DNA of 28,131 bases from DATARH01 sp038228485 (GCA_038228485.1 JBBRPG010000029.1:1-28131), one strand, 5' to 3'; numbered from the stretch's first letter, positions 1 through 7,479 are shown. The notes: a model not told the origin generated them from the letters alone. Translations and numbers: made by a program.

Positions 1-448
1 ACGCATCGATTGCGCCCTGCAAAATGTAGCTGGCGGCGATCTTGTCGATGCGTTCAGCGCGTTTGGCGCGGCTGATGTCCTCGGCAATCATCTGGCGTTC
101 CACTGCCTGGGTTGACCAGCGTTCATCCCATAACAGGATCGGCAGCCCCGGATCGTCCATGTTGCGGGCAAAGGCGCGGGTGGATTGGGTGCGGGGGCTG
201 TCTGTGCCGTCCAGGTTCAGCGGCAGGCCGATCACCATGCCGACGACCGATTGCTGGGCCATCAGCGCGGCGATGGCGGCCTTGTCAGCGGTGAACTTCG
301 TCCGGCGGATCAGGATCGCGGGCGACGCGAAGCTCCATCCTGCATCGGCGAGCGCGGTGCCGACCGTCTTGGTGCCGACATCGAGGCCGATCAGCCGCTG
401 CCCGGTCGGCACCGCCGCCCGCAGCGCTGCGGGGTTGTCGTGAATCAT
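1..448 (-). CDS. ruvX: RuvX/YqgF-type Holliday junction resolvase-like protein, 3' end cut by the window
   Basis: The minus strand from ATG at 448 stays open to base 1 (149 codons, no stop seen), so only the last few residues are missing. The translation has the RNase H-fold YqgF signature: LIGLDVGTKTVG near residue 19 with the first acidic residue D23, a VIGLPLNLDG strand near 72, the DERWST motif near 108, and the terminal RIDKIAASYILQ helix near 133 that carries the last catalytic Asp. The family is linked to Holliday junction resolution and to 16S rRNA 5' processing; which role applies here cannot be read from sequence. It diverges from gatC across 51 bases, so both promoters must share that short space. 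Identification is firm. Confidence 0.93.
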   Translation of the reverse strand, partial: MIHDNPAALRAAVPTGQRLIGLDVGTKTVGTALADAGWSFASPAILIRRTKFTADKAAIAALMAQQSVVGMVIGLPLNLDGTDSPRTQSTRAFARNMDDPGLPILLWDERWSTQAVERQMIAEDISRAKRAERIDKIAASYILQGAIDA

Positions 449-499
449 GCCCGATGATAGCCTGAAGCTGCTGATTTTGCCGCGAAAGACACCAAAATC

Positions 500-787
500 A
501 TGGCGTTGGACAAGGCCACCGTGGGGCGCATCGCCACCCTAGCGCGCATTCGCGTCGCCGAGGCGGAGCTCGAACCGCTCGCCGGCGAGCTGTCGACCAT
601 CCTCGATTGGATCGAGCAGCTCGGTGAAGTCGACACCGCCGACGTGCCGCCGATGACCAGCGTCGCCGAGATGACCCTGCCGATGCGCGACGACAAGGTC
701 AGCGATGGCGGCACGAGCGACGCCGTGCTCGGCAACGCGCCGCGCTCGGCGCGCGGCTTCTTCGCCGTGCCCAAGGTGGTCGAGTGA
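500..787 (+). CDS. gatC: Asp-tRNA(Asn)/Glu-tRNA(Gln) amidotransferase subunit C
   Basis: This 95-residue protein matches GatC in length and pattern. It has an N-terminal helix ending VGRIATLARIRVAE, a second helix with LSTILDWIEQLGEVDT, a middle VPPMTSV segment and a C-terminal tail with APRSARGFFAVPKVVE. GatC wraps around GatA and stabilises the GatA-GatB interface in the cytoplasmic complex that converts Glu-tRNA(Gln) and Asp-tRNA(Asn) to the amide forms. It is the first gene of the operon, and its TGA stop overlaps the GTG start of gatA by four bases. No strong Shine-Dalgarno is visible ahead of ATG 500. Identification is firm. Confidence 0.96.
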   Translation: MALDKATVGRIATLARIRVAEAELEPLAGELSTILDWIEQLGEVDTADVPPMTSVAEMTLPMRDDKVSDGGTSDAVLGNAPRSARGFFAVPKVVE

Positions 788-2265
788 GCGAACTCACAGG
801 GCTCACCATCGCCGCCGCGCGCGACGGGTTGCGGGCGAAGCGCTTTTCCGCCCGGGAGCTGGCCGCGGCCCACAACGACGCGGTCGCGGCCATCGCGCCG
901 CTCAACGCCTACATCACCGCGACCCCGGAAATTGCGCTCGAGATGGCCGCCGCCTCCGACGAACGGCTGGCAAAGGGCGAGGGCGGGGCGCTTGAGGGCA
1001 TCCCGCTTGCGATCAAGGATCTGTTCTGCACCAAAGGGGTGCTGACCACCGCTGCATCGCACATTCTCGACGGGTTTACGCCGCCCTACGAGTCGACCGT
1101 CACCGAAAAACTGTGGGCGGCCGGCGCGGTGATGCTGGGCAAGACCAATCTCGACGAGTTCGCGATGGGGTCGTCGACGACGACGAGCCATTACGGGCCG
1201 AGCGAAAACCCCTGGCGCAAACCGGGCGACAACCGGCCGCTGGTGCCGGGCGGCTCGTCGGGCGGTTCGGCGGTCGCGGTCGCGGCGCGCGCGGCGATGG
1301 GCGCGACCGGCACCGACACCGGCGGCTCGATCCGTCAGCCGGCGAGCTTTTGCGGGATTGTCGGGTTGAAGCCGACCTATGGCCGCTGCTCGCGCTGGGG
1401 GGTGGTGGCGTTCGCCTCGTCGCTCGACCATCCGGGGCCGATGACCCGCACCGTGCACGACGCGGCGATCATGCTCGGCGCGATGGCCGGGCACGACCCG
1501 CGCGATTCGACCTCCGCGCCAGTGGCGGTGTCCGATTACGAAAAGGCGCTGACCGGCGACATCAAGGGGATGCGCGTCGGCATCCCCAAGGAATACCGGG
1601 TCGACAACATGCCGGCCGAGATCGAGACGCTGTGGCAGTCCGGCATTGGCTGGCTGCGCGCCGCGGGCGCCGAGCCGGTCGAGATTTCGCTGCCGATGAC
1701 CAAGTATGCGCTGCCGGCATACTACATCATCGCCCCGGCCGAGGCGTCGTCGAACCTGGCGCGTTATGACGGGGTCAGGTTCGGCCTGCGGGTCGACGGC
1801 GACAGTCTCGCCGACATGTACGAAAAGACCCGCGCCGCCGGGTTCGGGGCCGAGGTGCGCCGCCGCGTGCTGATCGGCGCCTATGTGCTGTCGGCCGGGT
1901 ATTACGACGCCTATTACCTGAAGGCGCAAAAGGTGCGGATGCTGATCGCCCGCGACTTCGCCGCCGCATTCGAGCGCTGCGACTGCATCCTCACCCCTAC
2001 CGCGCCCTCCGCCGCCTTCGCCATCGGCGAGAAGGCCGACGACCCGGTCGCCATGTACCTCAACGATGTGTTCACGGTGCCGGCCGACCTCGCCGGGCTG
2101 CCGGCGGTGTCGGTGCCGGCGGGTCTGTCGGACGGGCTGCCGCTCGGCCTTCAGATCATCGGCCGCGCCTTCGACGAGGAAACCGTATTGCGCGTGGGCC
2201 AGGTGCTGGAAGACACGGCGCGGTTTACCCATCTGCCGGGCTTCGTGGCGGACCGTCGATCCTGA
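784..2265 (+). CDS. gatA: Asp-tRNA(Asn)/Glu-tRNA(Gln) amidotransferase subunit A (glutaminase/amidase)
   Basis: GatA releases ammonia from glutamine and passes it to GatB. The 493-residue protein has the full amidase signature. The Ser-cisSer-Lys triad can be placed at K78 (in PLAIKDLF), S158 (in GGSSGGSAVA) and S182 (in DTGGSIRQPA), close to the numbering known for GatA of other bacteria. The glycine-rich stretch and the GLPLGLQIIGRAFDE segment near the C-terminus are typical. The start is GTG at 784, inside the gatC stop (GTGA overlap). The gene ends in TGATG, where the stop overlaps the ATG of a DUF4160 gene by one base, so downstream translation is probably coupled. Length is normal and no defect is seen. 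Confidence 0.97.
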   Translation: MSELTGLTIAAARDGLRAKRFSARELAAAHNDAVAAIAPLNAYITATPEIALEMAAASDERLAKGEGGALEGIPLAIKDLFCTKGVLTTAASHILDGFTPPYESTVTEKLWAAGAVMLGKTNLDEFAMGSSTTTSHYGPSENPWRKPGDNRPLVPGGSSGGSAVAVAARAAMGATGTDTGGSIRQPASFCGIVGLKPTYGRCSRWGVVAFASSLDHPGPMTRTVHDAAIMLGAMAGHDPRDSTSAPVAVSDYEKALTGDIKGMRVGIPKEYRVDNMPAEIETLWQSGIGWLRAAGAEPVEISLPMTKYALPAYYIIAPAEASSNLARYDGVRFGLRVDGDSLADMYEKTRAAGFGAEVRRRVLIGAYVLSAGYYDAYYLKAQKVRMLIARDFAAAFERCDCILTPTAPSAAFAIGEKADDPVAMYLNDVFTVPADLAGLPAVSVPAGLSDGLPLGLQIIGRAFDEETVLRVGQVLEDTARFTHLPGFVADRRS

Positions 2266-2525
2266 TGCCGACGATCAGCAGCTTCTACGGAATCTTGATC
2301 CAGCTCTTTTGGCGCGAGCACGGCCCCCCACATTTCCATGCGCTCTATGGCGAGCACGAGGTGCTGATCGATATTCGTACGCTTGAGGTGTTTCAGGGCA
2401 GCCTACCGAGGCGCGCCTTGGCGCTGGTGCTGGAATGGGCTTCCGAGCACCGGGCCGAATTGATGGAGGATTGGGAGCTATGCAGGCACCTGCAGACGCC
2501 CAAGAAGATCGAACCGCTGAGCTGA
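2265..2525 (+). CDS. DUF4160 family protein (possible toxin-antitoxin-like partner)
   Basis: An 86-residue protein with the features of the DUF4160 family: MPTISSFYGI at the N-terminus, the HGPPHFHA histidine cluster near residues 19-26, an acidic EVLIDI strand, a PRRALALVLEWA helix near 48-59 and a C-terminal KKIEPL. The biochemical role of the family is unknown. In many genomes it lies next to DUF2442, as here, and the pair has a toxin-antitoxin-like size and layout, but I know of no proof. The ATG overlaps the gatA stop by one base (TGATG). The gene lies within the gatCAB operon, which is not a usual place for it. By eye its G+C is lower than that of gatA and gatB, suggesting insertion from elsewhere. 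Confidence 0.88.
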   Translation: MPTISSFYGILIQLFWREHGPPHFHALYGEHEVLIDIRTLEVFQGSLPRRALALVLEWASEHRAELMEDWELCRHLQTPKKIEPLS

Positions 2526-2809
2526 TTCCGCCGGTTCGCCCATGTGCTCCTTGGCGTGTCGCCGAGGTGGAGGCGCTGCCCGAGTTTCGACTGCGGGTGC
2601 GCTTTAACGATGGGATTGCCGGGATCGTCGATATGGCAATGTTTGTCAAATCGGAAGCGGCTGGCGTGTTCGCCGCGTTACGCGATGAAGAAACCTTCCG
2701 GCAGGCGAAAGTCCGGCTCGGCGCTGTCAGTTGGCCTGGAGATCTCGATTTGGCTCCGGATCCGATGCACAACGCCGTGAAAGAACACGGAACCTGGGTT
2801 CTGGAATGA
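2480..2809 (+). CDS. DUF2442 family protein (partner of the DUF4160 gene)
   Basis: A 109-residue protein whose core from about residue 25 reads VAEVEALPEFRLRVRFNDG, then a VDMAMF segment, FAALRDEETFRQAKV and VSWPGDLDLAPD. This is the DUF2442 pattern. DUF2442 has no established activity; proximity to DUF4160 suggests that the two act together. I chose ATG 2480 because GGAGG lies ten bases upstream at 2465-2469; an in-frame ATG at 2435 would give 15 extra residues without family resemblance. The gene overlaps the end of DUF4160 by 46 bases, and its TGA overlaps the gatB ATG by four bases (ATGA). It is therefore sandwiched in the translationally coupled gat operon. Confidence 0.84.
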   Translation: MQAPADAQEDRTAELIPPVRPCAPWRVAEVEALPEFRLRVRFNDGIAGIVDMAMFVKSEAAGVFAALRDEETFRQAKVRLGAVSWPGDLDLAPDPMHNAVKEHGTWVLE

Positions 2810-4260
2810 CGACCCCATTGATCCAAGGCCGCACCGGCGATTGGGAAATCGTCATCGGGCTCGAGGTCCACGCCCAGATCGTGGCGAAGGCGAAGCTGTT
2901 CTCGGGCGCGGCAACCGATTTCGGCGCCGAGCCGAACACCCAGGTCTCGACCGTCGATGCGGCGTTTCCGGGGATGCTGCCGGTGATCAATCGGCATTGC
3001 GTCGAACAGGCGGTCAAGACCGGGCTCGGCATCGACGCGGAGATCAATCTGCACAGCGTGTTCGACCGCAAGAACTACTTCTATCCCGATCTGCCGGCCG
3101 GCTACCAAATCTCGCAATATCAGCAGCCGGTGGTCGGGCGCGGGCGGGTCGAGATCGACATGCCCGACGGCACCACCCGTGAGATCGGCATCACCCGGCT
3201 GCACCTGGAGCAGGACGCCGGCAAAAGCCTGCACGACCAGAGCCCGCGCGAGACCTATGTCGACCTCAACCGCGCCGGCATCGGGCTGATGGAGATCGTC
3301 TCCGAGCCCGACCTGCGTTCGGCCGAGGAGGCCGGGATCTACCTGCGCAAGCTGCGCTCGATCCTGCGCTATCTCGGCACTTGCGACGGCAACATGGAGG
3401 AGGGCTCGCTGCGTTGCGACTGCAACGTCTCGGTGCGCAAGCCCGGTGCGCCGTTCGGTACGCGCTGCGAGATCAAGAACCTCAATTCGGTTCGGTTCGT
3501 CATGCAGGCGATCGAGATCGAGGCGCGCCGCCAAGTCGAGATCATCGAGGACGGCGGCACGATCCCGCAGCAGACGCGGCTCTTCGACAATGTGCGCGGC
3601 GAGACCCGGCCGATGCGGTCGAAGGAAAACGACTTCGACTACCGCTATTTCCCCGATCCCGACCTGTTGCCGCTGGTGCTCGACCCCGCCTGGGTCGCCA
3701 AGCTGCGCGCCGAGCTGCCCGAACTGCCCGACCAGAAACGCGCGCGGTTCGTCAGCGACTATGGGCTGTCGCCCGACGATGCGGGGGTGCTGGTCGCCGA
3801 GCGCGCGACCGCGGAGTTTTACGAGACGGCGGCCCAAGGGCGCGATCCCAAGGCGGCGGCGAATTGGGTGATCGGCGAGCTGTTCGGCGCGCTGAACAAG
3901 GCGGGGCTTGGCATCGAGGCATCGCCGGTCGCGGCGGCACAGCTCGGCGGCCTGATCGACCTCATCGCCGACGGCACGATCTCCGGCCGCATCGCCAAGG
4001 ACGTCTTTGCCGAGATGGTCGAGACCGGCGCCGACGCCGCGGCAATCGTCGAGGCCAAGGGCCTGCGCCAGGTCACCGACACCGGCGCGATCGAAGCCGC
4101 GGTCGACGCCGCGCTCGCCGCCAGCCCGGCCCAGGTCGCCCAATACGCCGCCAACCCCAAGGTTCTGGGCTTCTTTGTCGGCCAGGTGATGAAGGCGACC
4201 GAGGGCCGGGCCAACCCCGCCCTCGTCAACGAGCTGCTGCGGAAGAAATTGACTCGATAG
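2806..4260 (+). CDS. gatB: Asp-tRNA(Asn)/Glu-tRNA(Gln) amidotransferase subunit B
   Basis: GatB binds the mischarged tRNA, phosphorylates the Glu or Asp side chain with ATP and completes the amide with ammonia from GatA. The 484-residue product carries the family hallmarks in order: EIVIGLEVHAQI near 15, KLFSGA, RKNYFYPDLPAGYQISQ near 90, GITRLHLEQDAGKSLHD, DLNRAGIGLMEIVSEPD and CEIKNLNS near 223, followed by a helical GatB/YqeY tail from about 335. I chose ATG 2806 over an upstream in-frame start at 2731 because the family starts just before the EIVIGLEVHAQ strand and because 2806 gives an ATGA overlap with the DUF2442 gene. All key blocks are intact. Confidence 0.97.
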   Translation: MTTPLIQGRTGDWEIVIGLEVHAQIVAKAKLFSGAATDFGAEPNTQVSTVDAAFPGMLPVINRHCVEQAVKTGLGIDAEINLHSVFDRKNYFYPDLPAGYQISQYQQPVVGRGRVEIDMPDGTTREIGITRLHLEQDAGKSLHDQSPRETYVDLNRAGIGLMEIVSEPDLRSAEEAGIYLRKLRSILRYLGTCDGNMEEGSLRCDCNVSVRKPGAPFGTRCEIKNLNSVRFVMQAIEIEARRQVEIIEDGGTIPQQTRLFDNVRGETRPMRSKENDFDYRYFPDPDLLPLVLDPAWVAKLRAELPELPDQKRARFVSDYGLSPDDAGVLVAERATAEFYETAAQGRDPKAAANWVIGELFGALNKAGLGIEASPVAAAQLGGLIDLIADGTISGRIAKDVFAEMVETGADAAAIVEAKGLRQVTDTGAIEAAVDAALAASPAQVAQYAANPKVLGFFVGQVMKATEGRANPALVNELLRKKLTR

Positions 4261-4274
4261 GTGCAGTCGAGGCC

Positions 4275-4502
4275 TCAGGCGACAATTCGAGCGTGCGCGA
4301 TTTCTTTTGCTCGCGCCGCGCGAACTGCAGTCGCCGGCACCGTGACGACAGACACGGTTTCCCCCGTCAGAGTCACGAATTCTATTTCGTAACCGCCCCC
4401 TCCCGCATGCACTAGAACCACGCAGCCGACATCGCCCGCCTCCAATCCAACTTCGGGCAAACTTTCAGTCAGTACGACGGTATCCAATTCTTTGATCATC
4501 AT
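4275..4502 (-). CDS. DUF4926 family small protein
   Basis: A 75-residue protein, read from ATG 4502 (a second ATG follows directly at 4499). It has the DUF4926 pattern: IKELDTVVLTESLPE, then GLEAGDVGCVVLVHAGGGGYEIEF, then TLTGETVSVVTV. The fold is expected to be a small beta-barrel. No activity is established for the family. Its ATG overlaps the TAA of the upstream DUF6883 reading frame (TAATG), which points to coupled expression. As far as I recall, DUF4926 and DUF6883 genes are neighbours in other genomes, which suggests a functional pair; a toxin-antitoxin role would be inference only. It converges on gatB with 14 bases between stops. Confidence 0.82.
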   Translation of the reverse strand: MMIKELDTVVLTESLPEVGLEAGDVGCVVLVHAGGGGYEIEFVTLTGETVSVVTVPATAVRAARAKEIAHARIVA

Positions 4503-4848
4503 TAAGCTCCCGGTATCGGATATGCCGTCACCAACCTCGGCGATTGCTGGCCGGGCTCAACAAACCAAACGCTGCGAACCAGCGGGACGCGACCGTTAGG
4601 CGCAGCGAGCGGTCCTTGGACTATATACTTTTGCCGAGTGCATTTTCGATGACGGAGACGACCTCGCCAATCTTGGCGTGGTCCAACAAGGCATCGCGCA
4701 ACTGGATCCACGCCGATGGACGAAAGCCAAGACGGTGAAAGAAAACCGCCTTGGGCCCGCCAACCGGGTGATCCAGCGCCAACAGATAGCCCGTCAGCTT
4801 CTGCCTGTCGATTACCGCCGCATATGCATTGGGCAGGGGTGCCGCCAC
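4502..4848 (-). pseudogene. DUF6883 family protein split by a one-base frameshift
   Basis: From GTG 4848 (AAGGA just upstream) the frame reads APLPNAYAAVIDRQKLTGYLL, then HPVGGPKAVFFHRLGFRP and LRDALLDHAK, which is the DUF6883 N-terminal half. It stops at 4621 after a run of four A (coding strand, 4632-4629). The family's second half, KYIVQGPLAAPNGR then PLVRSVWFVEPG and PRLVTAYP, continues in another frame to TAA at 4502. One extra A in the A-run would join the halves in frame. This may be a real decay mutation, a sequencing error in a homopolymer, or less likely programmed frameshifting. The remains lie between hpt and DUF4926, on the same strand as both. The family's function is unknown. 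Confidence 0.8.
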
Positions 4849-4902
4849 GCTTTCCTTTCATGGGGTTGATGCAGACAGCGGCTTCTCGTTGACAGTCCAA
4901 AC

Positions 4903-5433
4903 TCAACTATCGATAGGCATCAGTCGGCAGATCCCGGGCAAATTGCGGTAGCGCTCGGCGTAGTCCATGCCGTAGCCGACGACGAATTCGTCGGGGATGT
5001 CGAAGCCCTTGTAGCGGATGTCAATCGGGTTCGCGCCGGCGACATGCTTGTGGATGAGAGCGCAGACATCGAGCCGCGCGGGTTGCAGCCGCGCCAGCGC
5101 CGCGGCCAATGCGGCGATGGTCCGCCCGCTGTCGACGATGTCCTCGACCAGGATGACATGGCGGCCGGCGATCTCCAGCCTGGCATCGCCGTCGAGCGCC
5201 ACCTCGCCGGACGACCGCATGCCGTCGCGATAGGACGAGGCGCGCACGAAATCGAGGACGAACGGAATCTCGATCCGCCGCATCAGATCGGCGGCAAAGA
5301 CGTAGGCGCCCTTGAGCACGACGAGCAGCGTCAACGGCGCGCCGCGGTGGTCGGCTTCGATCTGCCGGGCCAGCTCGGCGACGCGGCGCTCGATTTGCCC
5401 CGCCGAGATCAGCGGCTCGAGCCGCTCAGCCAA
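4903..5433 (-). CDS. hpt: Hypoxanthine phosphoribosyltransferase (purine salvage)
   Basis: Converts hypoxanthine (and usually guanine) with PRPP to the nucleotide in the cytoplasm. The 176-residue protein has the type I phosphoribosyltransferase fold: the VVLKGAYVF loop near 38-46, the flexible-loop SSY near residues 66-68, the PRPP-binding motif VILVEDIVDSGRT at 93-105 with its two acidic residues, the IHKH lysine near 129 and the C-terminal FVVGYGMDYAERYRNLP hood. The start I use is TTG at 5433, the only start codon consistent with family length; no clear Shine-Dalgarno precedes it. The upstream unknown gene ends 12 bases before and lies in the same reading frame, so expression of hpt is probably coupled to it. 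Confidence 0.94.
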   Translation of the reverse strand: MAERLEPLISAGQIERRVAELARQIEADHRGAPLTLLVVLKGAYVFAADLMRRIEIPFVLDFVRASSYRDGMRSSGEVALDGDARLEIAGRHVILVEDIVDSGRTIAALAAALARLQPARLDVCALIHKHVAGANPIDIRYKGFDIPDEFVVGYGMDYAERYRNLPGICRLMPIDS

Positions 5434-5445
5434 CCGGGCGTTCGC

Positions 5446-5871
5446 TCAATCGCGCCGATAGGGATAGCACCGGGCGCGTTCGAGGGTCATGCCGTAATGC
5501 TCGGCGAGCGCGCGCAGCGAATCGCCTTCCTCGGGGTAGGGATCGGCATTGCCCGGCCCGACGATGATCGGGCGAAAGCTGCGGTCGTCCTTGCCGCCGG
5601 GCGGCAGCATCGCGGTGGCGAGCGGGTTGCCCTCGCCGTCGCGCAGGGTCAGGAACAGCGGCATCTCGCGCTGGACATGCGCCTTCAGCCCGATCTCCTG
5701 TTCGAAATGGACGGTGGAGAGGGACCGGAAGCTTTGCGTCGCCTTCTCCGGCTCCTTGCGGAAATACTTTTCGACGGCGTGACGCATTACTTCCGATTCG
5801 GCAGCCGCCTCGGCCTCGGTCTCGATGCGAAACCAGGTCTTGCCGTCGGAACCATCGCAAACGTACCTCAT
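5446..5871 (-). CDS. Unknown 141-residue protein upstream of hpt
   Basis: I do not recognise this family. The start at ATG 5871 is supported by GGAGG four bases upstream; an open frame extends further up to 5988, but without a ribosome site. The product begins MRYVCDGSDGKTWFRIETE, has a charged helical middle (EVMRHAVEKYFRKEPEKA), and then a mixed beta-like region with a PPGGKDDRSFRPIIVGPG segment. It ends in a LysM-like or helix-turn stretch, EGDSLRALAEHYGMTLERARCYPYRRD. There is no signal peptide or membrane segment, so it is probably cytoplasmic. It sits 12 bases before hpt in the same frame and strand, which suggests an operon. Its coding status is supported by the ribosome site and codon pattern, not by homology. 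Confidence 0.65.
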   Translation of the reverse strand: MRYVCDGSDGKTWFRIETEAEAAAESEVMRHAVEKYFRKEPEKATQSFRSLSTVHFEQEIGLKAHVQREMPLFLTLRDGEGNPLATAMLPPGGKDDRSFRPIIVGPGNADPYPEEGDSLRALAEHYGMTLERARCYPYRRD

Positions 5872-6164
5872 GCTTCCTCCAGGACCGTCTCCGATGTGAA
5901 CCGGGATCGCGAACGGCGGATGCGGTGTCGCTGAAGCAAAATCCGGACGCTCGACGGAGTCAACACTCTCCGCTGCAATCGCAGTCAATAGTAGCCGCGG
6001 CGCGATGTCGCCTCTTGATTTTCATTGCATTTTGCAACGGGAGGCAACTTGCAGTTTGGCATGGCGGCAACAAAATGGCGGAAACCCTCGGGTTTTCTTG
6101 AATCGCCGCGTTGGCACGGGGCGTGAAGCAGATATCGGCGAACCCTTGCTTCCAGGAGCCTCCG
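5872..6164 (+). other. Divergent intergenic region without a recognisable gene
   Basis: About 290 bases lie between two divergent small genes, with visibly lower G+C than the flanks. The region must hold promoters in both directions. The only structure I see is an inverted repeat TTGCA-TTT-TGCAA at 6025-6037, followed by a smaller palindrome GCAACTTGC at 6044-6052. I cannot assign a regulator or a clear -10/-35 pair. Confidence 0.4.
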
Positions 6165-6368
6165 ATGCATCTGTTGAACGACGCCGCGCTTCCGCGCTTT
6201 GCCTCCCTGCCCGAAATGGCGACGCCGCAGCAGCGCTCGTGGCTGGGCTTTTTCTGCATGACGCCGTTCCGCGACGTCGATGACCGCGTCGCCCGCCTTG
6301 CCGCCGGCAAGCGCGCCGAAAAGGCTGTCCGCGAGGGCCTTACGAGCGTCGCGCCGAGCCGCGCCTAG
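6165..6368 (+). CDS. Unknown 67-residue protein
   Basis: A small unrecognised gene. ATG 6165 is preceded by AGGAG at 6154-6158 with six bases between, an ideal ribosome binding site, which is the main support. The protein begins MHLLNDAALPRFASLPEM, has a hydrophobic WLGFFCMTPF patch at about residues 25-34, and ends in a basic, Arg/Lys/Ala-rich tail. It could be a small cytoplasmic or membrane-associated protein; no domain is evident. Its last 29 bases overlap the 3' end of the convergent AI-2E/PerM-type gene. An alternative upstream start at 6111 lacks a ribosome site. Confidence 0.55.
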   Translation: MHLLNDAALPRFASLPEMATPQQRSWLGFFCMTPFRDVDDRVARLAAGKRAEKAVREGLTSVAPSRA

Positions 6369-7479
6369 CAGGCGCTGCTTGCGACTGGCGCTGCCGGGGC
6401 CGCTCGTCAGGCGCCGGCAGCTCGGTCCATTCGCGCCACAGCGCGATGAGGGCCGCCATGATCGCCGGCCCAACGAACAGGCCGATAAAGCCCAGCGTCT
6501 CGAGGCCGCCGAGCAGCCCGAACAGCACCCATAGGAACGGCAACCGCGCCGAGCCGCCGATCAGCACCGGTCGCACGAAGTGGTCGGCGACGAACACGAC
6601 GATGTTGCCGGCGACGAAAATGACGATTGCGCCCAGGGTCTTGCCGATCGAGAGCATGTAGAGCGCCGCGACCGTATAGATCAGCGGCGCGCCGAACGGG
6701 ATCACCGCCAACACCCCAGTGGCCGCCCCGACCGAGGCCGGGTAGGGCAGTCCGACCGCGATATAGACAATCCCGAGCACCACCCCTTCCGCCAGCCCGA
6801 CCAGCACCAGACCGACCACGGTGCCGTGCACGGCGTCCACCATGTGCCGGCCGATCTGCTCGCCGCGGGCGCCGATCAGCCGATCGCTCAGCAGGCGCAG
6901 ATCCTCGACCAGCTTGCCGCCGTTGCGGAACAGGAAGAACAGGGTCAGCAGCGTGAACAGGAAGATGATCACCCGGTGTATCACCTCGCCGCCGTATTGG
7001 CGCGCCGATCCGGCGAGAACGTGGTTGAGGCGGCCGAATAGGGCCTCGGCCATGATCGGGTCGGAGAGGTTCTCGCGCCACCAATCGGCAACGGTCGAGC
7101 CGATGAACGGCAGCTGCGGCACCCACTCGGGCGCGTCGATGCCGCTGCGGCGCGCCGCGATGATGAGGCCCACGACAAAATGCGTCTCGCGCGCCACCGC
7201 GATGCCGAGCAGCACCAGCGGCGCGATGAACACCACCCCGACCAGCAGCGTCAGCAGCAGCGGCGCCGCGAGCCGGCTGTTCCCGCTCGGGAATAGCAGC
7301 TGCAGCCGTCCGTAAAGCGGCCACAGCGCGATCGCCAGCACCACCGCCCAGGCGATGGCCGGGATAAAGTCGTGCAATATCCACAAGCCGGCCAGCGCCA
7401 AGAGAGCCGCCAGCACAATGCGCACGCGGAGTTGGGCCAACGGCTCGGATGCGGGGGCGGGCTCGGGGTCCATCGCCAT
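6340..7479 (-). CDS. AI-2E/PerM-family membrane transporter or permease
   Basis: A polytopic inner-membrane protein of about 379 residues. From the N-terminus it shows two close hydrophobic segments (VLAALLALAGLWILHDF and AWAVVLAIALWPLYGRL), a third (LLLTLLVGVVFIAPLVLLGIA), a soluble loop, the FLFTLLTLFFLFRNG segment and then a hydrophobic block with the family motif VGLPYPASVGAATGVLAVIPFGAPL. The tail is basic and cytoplasmic. The family (PF01594) includes exporters of AI-2, sodium/proton antiporters and proteins of unknown substrate; nothing here fixes the substrate. I prefer ATG 7479, with ATG 7473 and an upstream start at 7533 as alternatives, because the first helix follows soon after. 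It is divergent from the cupin gene. Confidence 0.88.
   Translation of the reverse strand: MAMDPEPAPASEPLAQLRVRIVLAALLALAGLWILHDFIPAIAWAVVLAIALWPLYGRLQLLFPSGNSRLAAPLLLTLLVGVVFIAPLVLLGIAVARETHFVVGLIIAARRSGIDAPEWVPQLPFIGSTVADWWRENLSDPIMAEALFGRLNHVLAGSARQYGGEVIHRVIIFLFTLLTLFFLFRNGGKLVEDLRLLSDRLIGARGEQIGRHMVDAVHGTVVGLVLVGLAEGVVLGIVYIAVGLPYPASVGAATGVLAVIPFGAPLIYTVAALYMLSIGKTLGAIVIFVAGNIVVFVADHFVRPVLIGGSARLPFLWVLFGLLGGLETLGFIGLFVGPAIMAALIALWREWTELPAPDERPRQRQSQAAPARRGSARRS

Noticed and set aside
445..2232. Long 595-codon open frame on the minus strand opposite gatC and gatA
   Set aside because: It is Arg/Gly/His-rich low-complexity protein antisense to clear gat genes, a usual result of high G+C in the third codon position.
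2275..4143. 622-codon minus-strand open frame opposite the DUF pair and gatB
   Set aside because: It has no recognisable domain and lies antisense to gatB, whose blocks are intact.
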